Counted from the stretch's first letter, positions 19,437-30,218 are shown. The stretch: DNA of 64,000 bases from an uncultured Clostridia bacterium (GCA_934122235.1 CAKOWE010000002.1:40733-104732), one strand, 5' to 3'. Notes: generated from the letters alone by a model not told the origin. A program made the numbers and translations.

Positions 19437-19690
19437 TTAATGGTTGCCCCCTTAATAGTATATATATTTGTAATACGCATTTATAATCTGCCAATTTTAT
19501 AGATAGGTACTATATATTATTTTTAAGATTAAATTTTTTATCAACTTTTTTAAGTTAAATAATCTATACAATTCAATCAAAAAAACAATATATGTACACA
19601 TAAAAAATATTTATTTATTTTAAACATACACTGCTCGAACAATTCCATAAAGTTATTTAAAATACTCAAAATATCAACTATTCAATTATA
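19437..19690 (-). other. rpoB-rpoC intergenic spacer
   Basis: 254 AT-rich bases separate the two subunit genes, longer than usual. I see no ORF, clear hairpin terminator or consensus promoter here, apart from the rpoC ribosome site (AAGGGGG). Confidence 0.5.
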
Positions 19691-22600
19691 TTATTCATCA
19701 AGTATATCTTCATCGTTCATTATATTATCTATAGCTAAATCGTCTTCATCTGATAATATATCATCTTCATTAAAAATAACATCTGAATCAGAATCTTCTT
19801 CTGAGTCATCTTCAATATAGTCTTCTTCTGGTTGTTCAACTTCTTCTCCTAATAAATCTTTATGTTCTTCTATATTAAAGTCTATTCCCTCATCTATATT
19901 TTCTTTTAACTCTAATTCTTTATTATCTTCTGAATATAATTTTACATCTAATCCTAAACTTTGTAATTCTTTTATTAATACTTTAAAGCTTTCTGGTACA
20001 CCTGGTTCAGGAACATTTTCTCCTTTAACAATTGCTTCGTATGTTTTTACTCTTCCTACAACATCATCTGATTTTACTGTTAAAATTTCTTGTAATGTGT
20101 AAGCTGCTCCATATGCCTCTAATGCCCAAACTTCCATTTCTCCAAAACGTTGTCCACCAAATTGAGCTTTACCTCCAAGTGGTTGTTGCGTTACTAATGA
20201 GTATGGTCCTGTTGAACGAGCATGTATTTTATCATCAACTAAGTGGTGAAGTTTTAACATATACATAACACCAACTGTTATTGGCTTATCAAATGGCTCA
20301 CCTGTTCTTCCATCATAAAGAATTGTTTTACCATTTCTTGCAAGTCCTGCTTGCTCTAATAAATCTTCAATATCTTCTTCTGAAGCTCCATCAAATACTG
20401 GTGTAGCTACTTTCCAACCTAACATACGTGCTGCTGCTCCTAAATGAACTTCCAAAACTTGACCTAAGTTCATACGAGAAGGAACACCTAATGGGTTTAA
20501 TACAACATCTACTGGTGTACCATCTGGCATAAATGGCATATCTTCAACTGGTAATATTCTTGAAATAACACCTTTGTTACCATGACGTCCAGCCATTTTA
20601 TCTCCAACAGATATTTTTCTTTTTTGAGCAATATATACTCTAATAACTTGGTTTACACCAGGTCCTAATTCTTCTGAATTCTCTCTAGTAAATATTTTAA
20701 CATCAACTATAGTTCCTTGTTCTCCATGAGGTACTTTTAATGATGTGTCTCTAACTTCTCTTGCTTTTTCTCCAAATATTGCACGAAGTAATCTTTCTTC
20801 TGCAGTTAGTTCTGTTTCACCTTTTGGAGTTACTTTTCCAACTAATATATCTCCTGGTCTTACTTCTGCACCAATTCTAATTATTCCAGAATCGTCTAAA
20901 TCTTTTAAAGCATCCTCTCCAACATTTGGAATATCTCTTGTTATTTCTTCTGGTCCTAATTTTGTATCACGACATTCACAATCATATTCTTCTATATGTA
21001 TTGATGTATAAACATCTTCTTTAACTAATCTTTCACTTAATAATATAGCATCCTCATAGTTATAACCTTCCCATGTTGTAAAAGCTATTAAAACGTTCTT
21101 TCCTAATGCCATTTCACCATTTTGTGTTGAAGGTCCATCTGCTATAACATCATTTTTATTAACTTTTTCTCCTGCTGATACTATTGGTCTTTGATTAATA
21201 CATGTTCCACCATTTGTTCTTTTAAATTTACGTAAAGTATAAGTATCTGTATTTCCTTTATCATTTTTAATAATAATTTGATCAGCTGTTACTTTTTGTA
21301 CAATTCCACCTTCTTTTGCAACTACAACTATTGCAGAGTCTTTTGCCGCTTTATATTCTATACCTGTTCCAACTATTGGTGAATCTGTAATCATAAGTGG
21401 AACTGCTTGACGTTGCATGTTTGCACCCATCAAAGCACGGTTAGCATCATCATGCTCTAAGAATGGTATCATAGCAGCACCTACAGAAACTAATTGTTTT
21501 GGTGAAACATCTATGTAGTCAACTTTTTCTGCTGGAACTTCTATAATTTCATCCAAGTATCTTACTTTTATTTTTTTATTAACAAATTTTTCTTCTTTAT
21601 CTCTTGGTTCACTAGCTTGTGCTATCATATAATCGTCTTCTTCATCAGCTGTCATATATTCAACTTCATCTGTTACAGCATGTGTTTCTGGATTTACTTT
21701 TCTATATGGTGTTTCGATAAATCCATATTCATTTATTATAGCAAATGAAGAAAGTGCTGATATAAGTCCAATGTTTGGTCCTTCTGGAGATTCTATTGGG
21801 CACAATCTACCATAATGTGTATAGTGAACGTCTCTTACTTCGAATCCTGCTCTTTCTCTAGATAAACCACCTGGTCCTAAAGCAGAAATTCTTCTTTTAT
21901 GAGTTAACTCAGACAATGGGTTTGTTTGATCCATAAATTGAGACAATTGTGAACTTCCAAAGAATTCTCTAATTGCTGATGTTATAGGTTTAGTATTAAT
22001 TAATGTTTGTGGTGTTACAACGTCTAAATCTTGTACTGTCATTCTTTCTCTAACAACTCTCTCTAGTCTTGTAAGACCTATTCTGAATTGATTTTGTAAT
22101 AATTCTCCAACACATCTTATACGTCTATTTCCTAAGTGATCTATGTCATCTACTCTTCCTAATCCATATTGTAAATTTAATAAATAGTTTATAGAAGAAA
22201 TCATATCTTCTGTAACAATATGCTTTGGAATTAATTCATTAATTCTTTCTTCAATAGCCTTTTTTAATTTATCTGCTTCTGTATTTTCTATTATGTTTTT
22301 TAATACTTCATAGTTAACTAATTCTTTTATATTTAAATCACTTAAATCTATATCTACAAAAGCTTTAATATCTACTGTTCCATTTCCTATTACTCTGACT
22401 CTTTTATCTTCAACTTTTACATCAACGATATTTATTCCAGAGTTTTGTATTTGTGTTGCAACTTCTTTTGATATTACGTTATCTTTTTCAACAAGAACTT
22501 CTCCCGTTTCTGGATTAACAATATCATCAAACGCTATTAAATTTGTTATTCTATGAGCTAAATTTAATTTCTTATTAAATTTATATCTTCCTACTTTGGC

Positions 22601-23398
22601 TAAATCATATCTTCTTGGGTCAAAGAATAAACCATTAAATAAATTTCTAGCAGCATCAACAGTTGGAAGTTCTCCAGGTCTTAATTTTTTATATATTTCA
22701 ACTAAAGCTTCTTCACTTGTTTTAACAGTATCTTTTGCTATTGTTGCTAATATTTTTTCATCTTCTCCAAACAAATCTATTATTTGTTGATCTGATGATA
22801 AACCAATTGCTCTTAAAAGAGTTGTAACCGGTAATTTTCTTGTTCTATCTACTCTTACATAAAAAACATCATTTGCATCTGTTTCATATTCCAACCAAGC
22901 ACCTCTTATAGGCATAACAGTAGAAGTATATATTTTCTTACCTGTTTTGTCATAATCAGCACCATAATAGCAACCTGGTGAACGAACTAATTGGCTAACA
23001 ATTACTCTTTCTGCACCATTTATTATAAATGTACCACTTTCTGTCATAAGTGGAAAATCTCCAAGATAAATTTCTTGCTCTTTTATTTCTCCAGTCTCAC
23101 GATTAATTAATCTAACTTTTACGTGTAAACGTGTAGAATATGTAGCATCTCTTTCTTTTGCCTCTTCAGTTGTATATTTACTTTTTTCTTCCATGTAGTA
23201 ATCAAAGAATTCAAGTACAAGGTTTCCAGAATAGTCTTCTATTGGAGAAATATCTCTTAAAACTTCCCCTAAACCTTCCTTTATGAACCAATCATAAGAA
23301 TCAATTTGAACTTTAATAAGATTTGGCATTTCAACAAAATCGCCTGTTTTAGCAAATGTTTTACGAGTACACTTTTCGTGTTTTACATCTGTTAACAA
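19691..23398 (-). CDS. rpoB: DNA-directed RNA polymerase subunit beta
   Basis: 1235 residues. Conserved regions are intact: the rifampicin pocket (GSSQLSQFMDQTNPLSELTHKRR), the flap, GDKMAGRHGNKGV near the active centre, and PLGGKAQFGGQRFGEMEVWALEAYGA. The last 60 residues form a strongly acidic Asp/Glu tail beyond the conserved end. The start is TTG, ten bases after AAGGAG. Unlike in most Firmicutes, no rplL or rplJ lies upstream; a divergent thioesterase gene does, with a promoter and about 390 bases of leader in between. Confidence 0.98.
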   Translation of the reverse strand: MLTDVKHEKCTRKTFAKTGDFVEMPNLIKVQIDSYDWFIKEGLGEVLRDISPIEDYSGNLVLEFFDYYMEEKSKYTTEEAKERDATYSTRLHVKVRLINRETGEIKEQEIYLGDFPLMTESGTFIINGAERVIVSQLVRSPGCYYGADYDKTGKKIYTSTVMPIRGAWLEYETDANDVFYVRVDRTRKLPVTTLLRAIGLSSDQQIIDLFGEDEKILATIAKDTVKTSEEALVEIYKKLRPGELPTVDAARNLFNGLFFDPRRYDLAKVGRYKFNKKLNLAHRITNLIAFDDIVNPETGEVLVEKDNVISKEVATQIQNSGINIVDVKVEDKRVRVIGNGTVDIKAFVDIDLSDLNIKELVNYEVLKNIIENTEADKLKKAIEERINELIPKHIVTEDMISSINYLLNLQYGLGRVDDIDHLGNRRIRCVGELLQNQFRIGLTRLERVVRERMTVQDLDVVTPQTLINTKPITSAIREFFGSSQLSQFMDQTNPLSELTHKRRISALGPGGLSRERAGFEVRDVHYTHYGRLCPIESPEGPNIGLISALSSFAIINEYGFIETPYRKVNPETHAVTDEVEYMTADEEDDYMIAQASEPRDKEEKFVNKKIKVRYLDEIIEVPAEKVDYIDVSPKQLVSVGAAMIPFLEHDDANRALMGANMQRQAVPLMITDSPIVGTGIEYKAAKDSAIVVVAKEGGIVQKVTADQIIIKNDKGNTDTYTLRKFKRTNGGTCINQRPIVSAGEKVNKNDVIADGPSTQNGEMALGKNVLIAFTTWEGYNYEDAILLSERLVKEDVYTSIHIEEYDCECRDTKLGPEEITRDIPNVGEDALKDLDDSGIIRIGAEVRPGDILVGKVTPKGETELTAEERLLRAIFGEKAREVRDTSLKVPHGEQGTIVDVKIFTRENSEELGPGVNQVIRVYIAQKRKISVGDKMAGRHGNKGVISRILPVEDMPFMPDGTPVDVVLNPLGVPSRMNLGQVLEVHLGAAARMLGWKVATPVFDGASEEDIEDLLEQAGLARNGKTILYDGRTGEPFDKPITVGVMYMLKLHHLVDDKIHARSTGPYSLVTQQPLGGKAQFGGQRFGEMEVWALEAYGAAYTLQEILTVKSDDVVGRVKTYEAIVKGENVPEPGVPESFKVLIKELQSLGLDVKLYSEDNKELELKENIDEGIDFNIEEHKDLLGEEVEQPEEDYIEDDSEEDSDSDVIFNEDDILSDEDDLAIDNIMNDEDILDE

Positions 23399-23649
23399 AA
23401 TGAATCAACTCCTTCAAGATTTTAAATTTTGAGCAGAAGAAATTTATATTCATACTAAAGAAGTCCCTCTTAAATAATAAACTAACTATTAGCTTCAAAA
23501 CCTCACTGCCCTAATTGATTTTAAATTTAATAGGTTTTTTAATATTTAATTCCTCTTCCTTAATAATTATATTAACAATATTAATTTTGCATATAGTAAT
23601 TAAATAAGTCTATTTTAAAATATGTATTAAAAAGACAACAAAAAGGCAT

Positions 23650-23679
23650 GTTGATAAATTATTATTTAAATTTATCAAC
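23650..23679 (-). promoter_or_regulatory. Attenuator-like hairpin in the rpoB leader
   Basis: A perfect 11-bp stem (23650-23660 and 23669-23679) is followed on the minus transcript by TTTTTGTTGTCTTTTT. It lies downstream of the rpoB promoter and about 250 bases before rpoB, so it could act as an early terminator or attenuator. Confidence 0.5.
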
Positions 23680-23784
23680 TACCTTATTTAAAGCTATATT
23701 AAATTATTTTATTTCCAAACTTTTTTATATTTACCACCCTTATTATATAAGAGATTATACCTATTTTTACAAATATGCTATATT

Positions 23785-23814
23785 ATTCTATCATACGGAA
23801 ATACAGCTTGTCAA
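23785..23814 (-). promoter_or_regulatory. Promoter of rpoBC
   Basis: On the minus strand a perfect TTGACA (23809-23814) is followed after 18 bases by TAGAAT (23785-23790). A second TATAAT at 23754-23759 may be an alternative -10. The segment 23399-23902 holds this promoter, the leader and the divergent thioesterase promoter, and no other gene. Confidence 0.65.
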
Positions 23815-23831
23815 CATTTTTACATATTTTT

Positions 23832-23860
23832 TTGTTTTTTTCATTTTTTTGTGTTATAAT
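23832..23860 (+). promoter_or_regulatory. Promoter of the acyl-ACP thioesterase gene
   Basis: TTGTTT (23832-23837), a 17-base spacer and a perfect TATAAT (23855-23860) precede the start codon by 42 bases. It is back to back with the rpoBC promoter. Confidence 0.55.
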
Positions 23861-23902
23861 CAATAAATAATTATTTAAGAATATAAAAGGAGTTATATTT
23901 AC

Positions 23903-24625
23903 ATGAATTTATATGAAAGAAACTTTTTTGTTGAAATATGTGATATAGATGCAAATAATCGTTTAACAAACTATGGTATTCTAAGAATGATGCAAGAAGC
24001 ATCCGCTGCTCACTCTGATGCCCTAGGCATCTCAGCAAATCACTTTAATGAAATGCCATTTACTTGGCTATTACTAAACTGGAAATTACAAGTATATTCA
24101 AGACCTAATTGGAACTCAAAATTGCTTGTAAAAACTTGGCCAAGTTCTTCTGACAAAATATATTCATATCGTGATTTTGAAATACTTGATGAAAATAATA
24201 ATATTGTGGCTCAAGCAACATCAAAATGGGTACTTGTTAATATACACTCAAAAGCTATAGAAAAAACGTCTCCTAAAATATTAGACATGTATAAACCAAG
24301 TAATACAAATATATTTGAAGAACCAATACAAAAATTAAAGGAACCTAAAGAATATGAATTCATAAAAAACTATACTATAACTAGAAATGATATAGATGTA
24401 AACAAACATGCAAATAATTTGTCATATCTAAAAATTGCAATAAATATTTTACCAGAAGATATTTACAGCAATACAGATTTTAGGCATTTAGAAATACTAT
24501 ACAAGAAAGAATGCAAACTTGGAGACGAAATTGCTTGCCTTTATTTAAACCAAAATGATATCTGCACAATAACAATAAAATCGAAAGATTTATCTGTACT
24601 GCATTGTATAATAGAAATGAAGTAA
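23903..24625 (+). CDS. Acyl-ACP thioesterase (FatA type)
   Basis: 240 residues with the double hot-dog fold of the acyl-ACP thioesterase family (PF01643). The first hot dog has ICDIDANNRLTNYGILRMMQEASAAHSD and MPFTWLLLNWKLQV. The second has the catalytic region ITRNDIDVNKHANNLSYL, with its Asp, Asn and His. It releases free fatty acids from ACP. AAGGAG precedes the ATG. It is a single-gene unit between the rpoBC promoter and a bidirectional terminator. Confidence 0.9.
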   Translation: MNLYERNFFVEICDIDANNRLTNYGILRMMQEASAAHSDALGISANHFNEMPFTWLLLNWKLQVYSRPNWNSKLLVKTWPSSSDKIYSYRDFEILDENNNIVAQATSKWVLVNIHSKAIEKTSPKILDMYKPSNTNIFEEPIQKLKEPKEYEFIKNYTITRNDIDVNKHANNLSYLKIAINILPEDIYSNTDFRHLEILYKKECKLGDEIACLYLNQNDICTITIKSKDLSVLHCIIEMK

Positions 24626-24644
24626 TTCTATTATGTGTAAAAAA

Positions 24645-24667
24645 ATGAGAGCTTTATTAGCTCTCAT
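24645..24667. terminator. Terminator between the thioesterase and surface-protein genes
   Basis: A 9-bp perfect stem (24645-24653 and 24659-24667) with a T-tract after it on the plus strand and A-tract before it, so it can act in both directions. Confidence 0.8.
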
Positions 24668-24686
24668 CTTTTTGTGTTCTACAATT

Positions 24687-27600
24687 TTATTTCTTTAGGA
24701 CTTTTTTCTTTATTAAGATTACACCTGCAATTACTATTGTTGCTGATACTATTGCAATTACATAGAATATTCTTTCTTGTCCAAATGGCGGTGTTATTGC
24801 CGTTCTTCCTGTTCTTGCGCAGTCCTCTTCATTTACGTCTTCATATGGTACATAATTTCCTGGCACAGTATCATAATCTCTTCTTCCTGCAGCAGATTCT
24901 ACTTTTACTATTTCTGCACAGTTTTGGAAATCAAAATCATTTAAATCGTTTTCGCTTGTATTTTCTGATAATGTTATTCCTAAATGAACTGGTACTTTAA
25001 TAGAATCATTTGCTATAACTTCAGCTGTTGATGTTTGTAATACTTTTGATACATATTTCTCACTTCTCTTTATTCTTTCTGAAGTTCCTGATGAAAGATC
25101 TACTAATCCACTTGTACCGTCATCTTCATCATATACCTTACTCCAAGCATCTGTATTATCTGCAGTTCTAAATTCTAAGTTAATATTTACATAGTCATAT
25201 ACAGTCATTTTTACTGGCAAATCTGAATCTGTACTTATATTAGCAAACTGACCATTTAATTCATTTGCTAATCCTCCGATTATTTCGCTATCACCTTTTG
25301 TATTAGTTGTACCTTTAACATCGCTTATTATTGGAGTATCACTGTAAATATAATTACTCAATCTATCATTTTCTGATGAATCGTTAGATATTGTTAATGT
25401 ATAATCTATATCTAATGTTGCTCCATCTATTTTGTCTGAATCCATACTTATATAAGTATCTTGTATATCTCTTAGTTTTTGAACCCCAGATAATTTAGAC
25501 ACATCAGATGTATCTACAAGTGTTGTCCCGTCGTTTGTTTTTAATACAATTCTTGTAACTTCTTTTTCTAATTTTCTACTAGCCTTTACTCTTTCTGTTA
25601 ATCCTAAGTTTATAACTTTAGAACTGTTTGCCAAATCATTTGCATCTATTAAAACAATATCTGATAATGCTTCCATTTTTGTATATGCTTCAAGTTCATT
25701 TGCCTCTACAGAATTTAAAGCATCGTTTCCATTTAACCTATCTAATTTATTTGCTAAATCATATGTTAAATTTATAGATTCTTTAATAACATTTATTCTC
25801 ATTTCTGATTTTTCTCTGCCATTTGACATATTATTATCTTTTGTATCTGATGCATAATATTTGTTTTCATATTCTTTTGACGTTTGTTCTCTACTTTCTA
25901 GTTCTATTACTCTTTTTCTATGTGTAGGATCTTTCAAATAATTTATTAAGTCTGTTTCTGTCGCAAAAGCCATACTTTTATCTAGTTGATTATATTGATT
26001 TAATGTACTTAAAGCATAATAATATTGGTTATTATTATTTACTCCGTTAGGTCTAGATACATAATAATCTTGTGCATTATATTTCTTAGCTGTTCCATCC
26101 ATTAACATTGTTCTATCACCATATGTAAATCTTATTGCGTAGTTACCACCTTCTACATAGAACGAATAATTACCATTTCTGTCTGTTCTAATATTATCTG
26201 ATTTATTTACTGAAAATTGATATTGACCATTACTCAATTTACTTATTTTTATTCCTGGTCTTACTACTGGCGTTACAGCTCCATCTTTGTATACATATTC
26301 AATCAAATCCACTTGAACATTCTCTATACCTGTATCATCTTTTAATGCATCTCCGTTAACATCGTCCCATACATTACCTTCAATTTTTCTTGGCTCCCAA
26401 TTAATTTCCAATCTAAACATTGGTGCTGGATCTGTATCATCTTCATATGTTGACTTATCACCTGGTATTGCATTTCCTGGTGCAGAATCTTTATCTATTT
26501 TTCCAACAGGGAATATCTGATCATCACGTTTATTATATCTATGATATACTCCATAAGAGCCTATTTCTGCAATATTTTGAATACCATCTGTATCAGTATT
26601 TGTTCCCGTATTTAATACATCTCCATTTTCTTTTACTTTTAGTATTAAGTATATTGCAGATGTTTTTGAATCTTTTCCTACTGTAAATTCTTGTCTTCTA
26701 TTTCCTAAATTGTTTAAATTTGTAGTTTTTATTGTTTGATATGAATTATTTTTACTATTAGTTTCTGGAGTAGACCAAGTAACAATTTGATCTGTTGTTC
26801 CTTCTACCCAAGATATTGTATTTTCTGGGGCAATAAGTCCTTGCTCTCTAAATAAGTTATTTGCCTTTTCTATTTCGTCTTCTGGAACCATTTCTAGTCT
26901 ATTATCATAGTGATCTATTATTTCATGTATTTTTCCAAAATCATCTTCATTCTCACATTGGCTTTGTATTACTATTCTATATAAAACATATACATTCAAT
27001 TTATCTTTATCTACAACATATCCAGTTGCATTATCACCATATATCTTATCAAAATTTGCTTTCCAGTTATAATCTGAAGCAGAAATTTCTTGATGTATCC
27101 ATTCATCTTGTGTTGTTGTTCCATCTATTTTTAAGTCTTCATCCTTAACACTTGCTTTATAGAACACTACTTTTTCCTTATCTTTTATTGTCATTGCACC
27201 AGCTTTTATTTGAGTTGTTAATGCAAAATCTGCTTTTTCTCTAACTCTTAAGCCTAAGTTTATATGTTGCATATATTCTAATTCGTTTTCATTTGTAACA
27301 CTCCATATTGTATAACTATCTGATAAAGGATAAGTTATAGATCTTGCTCTTACTGCATGAAGTGAAGTAGCTTGACCTATTGCAATATCTCTATCAACAT
27401 CTTTTATTTTAATATCGTCTTCTTTCGTTGCAAAATTTTTATCAGTTACACCAGTTGTTGTTATAACTTTGCTTCTAATGCAATTAATTGTTTGATTTTC
27501 TACTATTTCTGTATAATTTTTTGTTACATATTCTAAGTTATTTCTTCTCTCAAATATTGTTTCATTTGGTAAATATCCTCTAGTAATATTATATCCATTT

Positions 27601-30218
27601 TCTTTAGTTTGACTACCTAAAAGCACATTTTGATATGTTATTTCTTTAAATCTTGTTATAAGTGTTCCTCTTGTTACATCATCTGCTTTTGAATTATTAT
27701 CATATATATTCTTATTGGTTATGTATTCTTTTGTATAATCTTTTACTTCACTCTCATAATTTTCCTTTACATATTTTTTGTATTCATCCAACTTTTCGTA
27801 ATCTGTTGGTTCTTGGCTTCTAATCTCATATTTTTTACCATCTGATAAGAAGTTAACTGGTTCATAAGTTGAACCATCATATTTAAATTCTACATAATAC
27901 TTATATCCCATTGGTAAATAATAGAAGTGATAATTTCCATCCTCATCTGTATAAGTTTCATAATCTTGTTCTCCTGAAGCTAATGGATCACATAATACAT
28001 TTCTATCGTCTTTAATTACTTCTACAACTTCTCCATTTTCTAATGTGTTTTTTCCTAATTTAACCGGTGTTCCGTCTTCAAAATATAATGTTACTACTAC
28101 ATTTTGTTTTCCCTTTTCTGTCCCTTCATCATATAAACCATTTTCTACATTTTCTTTAGTTCCATCTGGTACATCTATCCATACTTTTCCACCTAGATCT
28201 AAGTAAGTTGGTTGTTCTGGTGTTGGCGTGTCAGAAGGTGTTGGTGTTGGTGTTCCTGTTGATGGTGTTGGTGTTCCTGTTGATGGCGTTGGTGTTCCTG
28301 TTGATGGTGCTTCTTCAAAATGAACTTCTAGTTCATATTCTTTCCAAAACAAACTTGCATTAGCTACTAAATATACTCTCTGCGCTGATTTAGTATATTT
28401 TACACCTAAGCTTTTCAATACATTATCACCAGAATTTGAACTCCTTAATAATTCGTTCTTAGAAATTGAACTTTGCAAACTTGCTCTTAACCCTCCGGCT
28501 GTTTCTACTCTATCTATGTATCCTTTACTATATTCTGGTATTTCATCTAATTCATAATTATGATATATAGTTGATATTTCACACCCTCTATGAATACTAC
28601 ACTCATTTGCTGTAACTGTACTTATGTCTTCTTTAGTTTTACATTCTCCACCATTAGAATCGTATTTAACTAAAATCCAATCCGAATAATCATCTTCATA
28701 CCCTTTATGCAATTCGTAACAAATATTACATGATGATCTTTTGCTAGAAAAATCACTTTTGTCGCCCCTTGCTTGTATAAATTTTCCTCCACCAGAATCA
28801 CCTGAAGTTGTACTTTCCCATTCTGTATAATCTATTTCTGCATCTGATATATCATATGCTTCTGCTTCTGCATCTAAAACTTGAAACTTAACTTTAAATA
28901 AATCTACATTTTTTAAATTGTTATATAATTTATTAATTTCATTGTCTTTTTCGTAAATCCTTATATAAAATTCCGTTCCTGTTTTAGGAAAATTTTCTGT
29001 CGTAGCAATTTTTTCTTTACCATCTTTATCTACAAAATAAAATGTGTTTATTTTTTGAGTTTGATTATTCTTGTCTTTTCCGAATAACTCAACACTAGTT
29101 ACTTTTCTAACAACTAAAGAATCTACAACTAGTTCTCCATAATCTACCATTATAGGTCCTGCCTCAAAGTAAGCGTTTTTATTATTCTCAACATATTTGA
29201 ATTCATATTTATTCTCAGTACTTATTCCCAAAGTAGGTCTATCTAAATAGCTTATACTTTCTTTATAAGATTTAAAAGCTTGCGCATCTTTATATAAATC
29301 TTGTGCATCTTTTGCCTCTTGTAACAATGTTTCTGCTATATCTTTAGCACTATTTTTATTATATAACTGATCATATATATGTTTTAAATTATCATCCCAT
29401 GCAACATATTTTGTCCCAGATTTTGCACTATAACCATCTGAAGTATAATACTTAGATATTAAAGTACTAGGATCATCAGAAGCACATAGCGTCTCCATAA
29501 TGTCAACCAAATCTTCTAATTGCATTAATTTATTTCCTTCTACTTCTCCTATAGCTTCCCATAGAGCCCTTTGATATATTGTTTCATATTTATTTTTATT
29601 TTTATCTGTTTTAGCAAATATATAAGCATAATCCCAACTTAATTTACTATTTCCAGATAAAGATGTACCCATTTTTGTTATACTAGCATTTTTTAAATTC
29701 AAATCTCTAGAAAAATATCTATAATTTCCATTATCATAATTAGTATTTGAATATGTTACTGTTAAATCAGCAGCTGTTGAATCAGCATTTACCTCTGTAA
29801 CTTTTTGATTTTGTTCCTTCGCATATCTAAATAACCCATTAATATTATTTTCATCTAAAGGGTTTTTATATGCAGTTAAATCAGTTTTATTAACAGCATA
29901 AATTCCTATCATAGAATTAACAGACATATTAGGTAGTGGAATATTATTCTGTTGGCAGAATACATAAAATCTATCGTCTAGATCATCCATATACGCCCCT
30001 CTAGTCAAATTTTCAGACTCATCTATATATTCTGATAAATCAATATCTCCTATTTCACTCTCGGCTATCTTTTTTGTTAAATCTACTTTATACCAGCCAT
30101 ATGCTATTTGCTTTGTTGTTGTTTCTAGAGGTGTTGCAAATATTCTACTAATCATAAAACCAATAATTAGTATTACTATGTTAATATAAATTATTAAAAA
30201 CACTTTCTTGTTTTTCAT
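24687..30218 (-). CDS. Giant surface protein with SdrD-B domains and a thioester-like N-terminus
   Basis: 1843 residues. A signal or anchor helix (6-28) is followed by a region with Cys88 (RFYVFCQQ) and YQRALW at 215-220, a pattern like the Cys and Gln of TQxA thioester adhesin domains. Next come a Cys-containing segment (about 485-560), a Thr-Pro-Gly-Ser linker with three STGTPTP repeats, and an SdrD-B-like domain (LGGKVWIDVPDG...). A second one (KIEGNVWDDVNGDALKDD) lies in the C-terminal half. It ends with a TM helix and KKKVLKK, but no LPxTG motif is seen, so it is probably membrane-anchored. Its start codon directly abuts the stop of the upstream gene, with AAGGAGGG inside that gene, so translation is probably coupled. 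Confidence 0.85.
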   Translation of the reverse strand: MKNKKVFLIIYINIVILIIGFMISRIFATPLETTTKQIAYGWYKVDLTKKIAESEIGDIDLSEYIDESENLTRGAYMDDLDDRFYVFCQQNNIPLPNMSVNSMIGIYAVNKTDLTAYKNPLDENNINGLFRYAKEQNQKVTEVNADSTAADLTVTYSNTNYDNGNYRYFSRDLNLKNASITKMGTSLSGNSKLSWDYAYIFAKTDKNKNKYETIYQRALWEAIGEVEGNKLMQLEDLVDIMETLCASDDPSTLISKYYTSDGYSAKSGTKYVAWDDNLKHIYDQLYNKNSAKDIAETLLQEAKDAQDLYKDAQAFKSYKESISYLDRPTLGISTENKYEFKYVENNKNAYFEAGPIMVDYGELVVDSLVVRKVTSVELFGKDKNNQTQKINTFYFVDKDGKEKIATTENFPKTGTEFYIRIYEKDNEINKLYNNLKNVDLFKVKFQVLDAEAEAYDISDAEIDYTEWESTTSGDSGGGKFIQARGDKSDFSSKRSSCNICYELHKGYEDDYSDWILVKYDSNGGECKTKEDISTVTANECSIHRGCEISTIYHNYELDEIPEYSKGYIDRVETAGGLRASLQSSISKNELLRSSNSGDNVLKSLGVKYTKSAQRVYLVANASLFWKEYELEVHFEEAPSTGTPTPSTGTPTPSTGTPTPTPSDTPTPEQPTYLDLGGKVWIDVPDGTKENVENGLYDEGTEKGKQNVVVTLYFEDGTPVKLGKNTLENGEVVEVIKDDRNVLCDPLASGEQDYETYTDEDGNYHFYYLPMGYKYYVEFKYDGSTYEPVNFLSDGKKYEIRSQEPTDYEKLDEYKKYVKENYESEVKDYTKEYITNKNIYDNNSKADDVTRGTLITRFKEITYQNVLLGSQTKENGYNITRGYLPNETIFERRNNLEYVTKNYTEIVENQTINCIRSKVITTTGVTDKNFATKEDDIKIKDVDRDIAIGQATSLHAVRARSITYPLSDSYTIWSVTNENELEYMQHINLGLRVREKADFALTTQIKAGAMTIKDKEKVVFYKASVKDEDLKIDGTTTQDEWIHQEISASDYNWKANFDKIYGDNATGYVVDKDKLNVYVLYRIVIQSQCENEDDFGKIHEIIDHYDNRLEMVPEDEIEKANNLFREQGLIAPENTISWVEGTTDQIVTWSTPETNSKNNSYQTIKTTNLNNLGNRRQEFTVGKDSKTSAIYLILKVKENGDVLNTGTNTDTDGIQNIAEIGSYGVYHRYNKRDDQIFPVGKIDKDSAPGNAIPGDKSTYEDDTDPAPMFRLEINWEPRKIEGNVWDDVNGDALKDDTGIENVQVDLIEYVYKDGAVTPVVRPGIKISKLSNGQYQFSVNKSDNIRTDRNGNYSFYVEGGNYAIRFTYGDRTMLMDGTAKKYNAQDYYVSRPNGVNNNNQYYYALSTLNQYNQLDKSMAFATETDLINYLKDPTHRKRVIELESREQTSKEYENKYYASDTKDNNMSNGREKSEMRINVIKESINLTYDLANKLDRLNGNDALNSVEANELEAYTKMEALSDIVLIDANDLANSSKVINLGLTERVKASRKLEKEVTRIVLKTNDGTTLVDTSDVSKLSGVQKLRDIQDTYISMDSDKIDGATLDIDYTLTISNDSSENDRLSNYIYSDTPIISDVKGTTNTKGDSEIIGGLANELNGQFANISTDSDLPVKMTVYDYVNINLEFRTADNTDAWSKVYDEDDGTSGLVDLSSGTSERIKRSEKYVSKVLQTSTAEVIANDSIKVPVHLGITLSENTSENDLNDFDFQNCAEIVKVESAAGRRDYDTVPGNYVPYEDVNEEDCARTGRTAITPPFGQERIFYVIAIVSATIVIAGVILIKKKVLKK
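28243..28305. repeat. Three tandem 21-bp repeats in the surface-protein gene
   Basis: Three consecutive 21-base units, differing by one base, encode STGTPTP three times in the linker of the 1843-residue protein. Partial units flank them. Copy number is likely to vary between strains. Confidence 0.9.
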
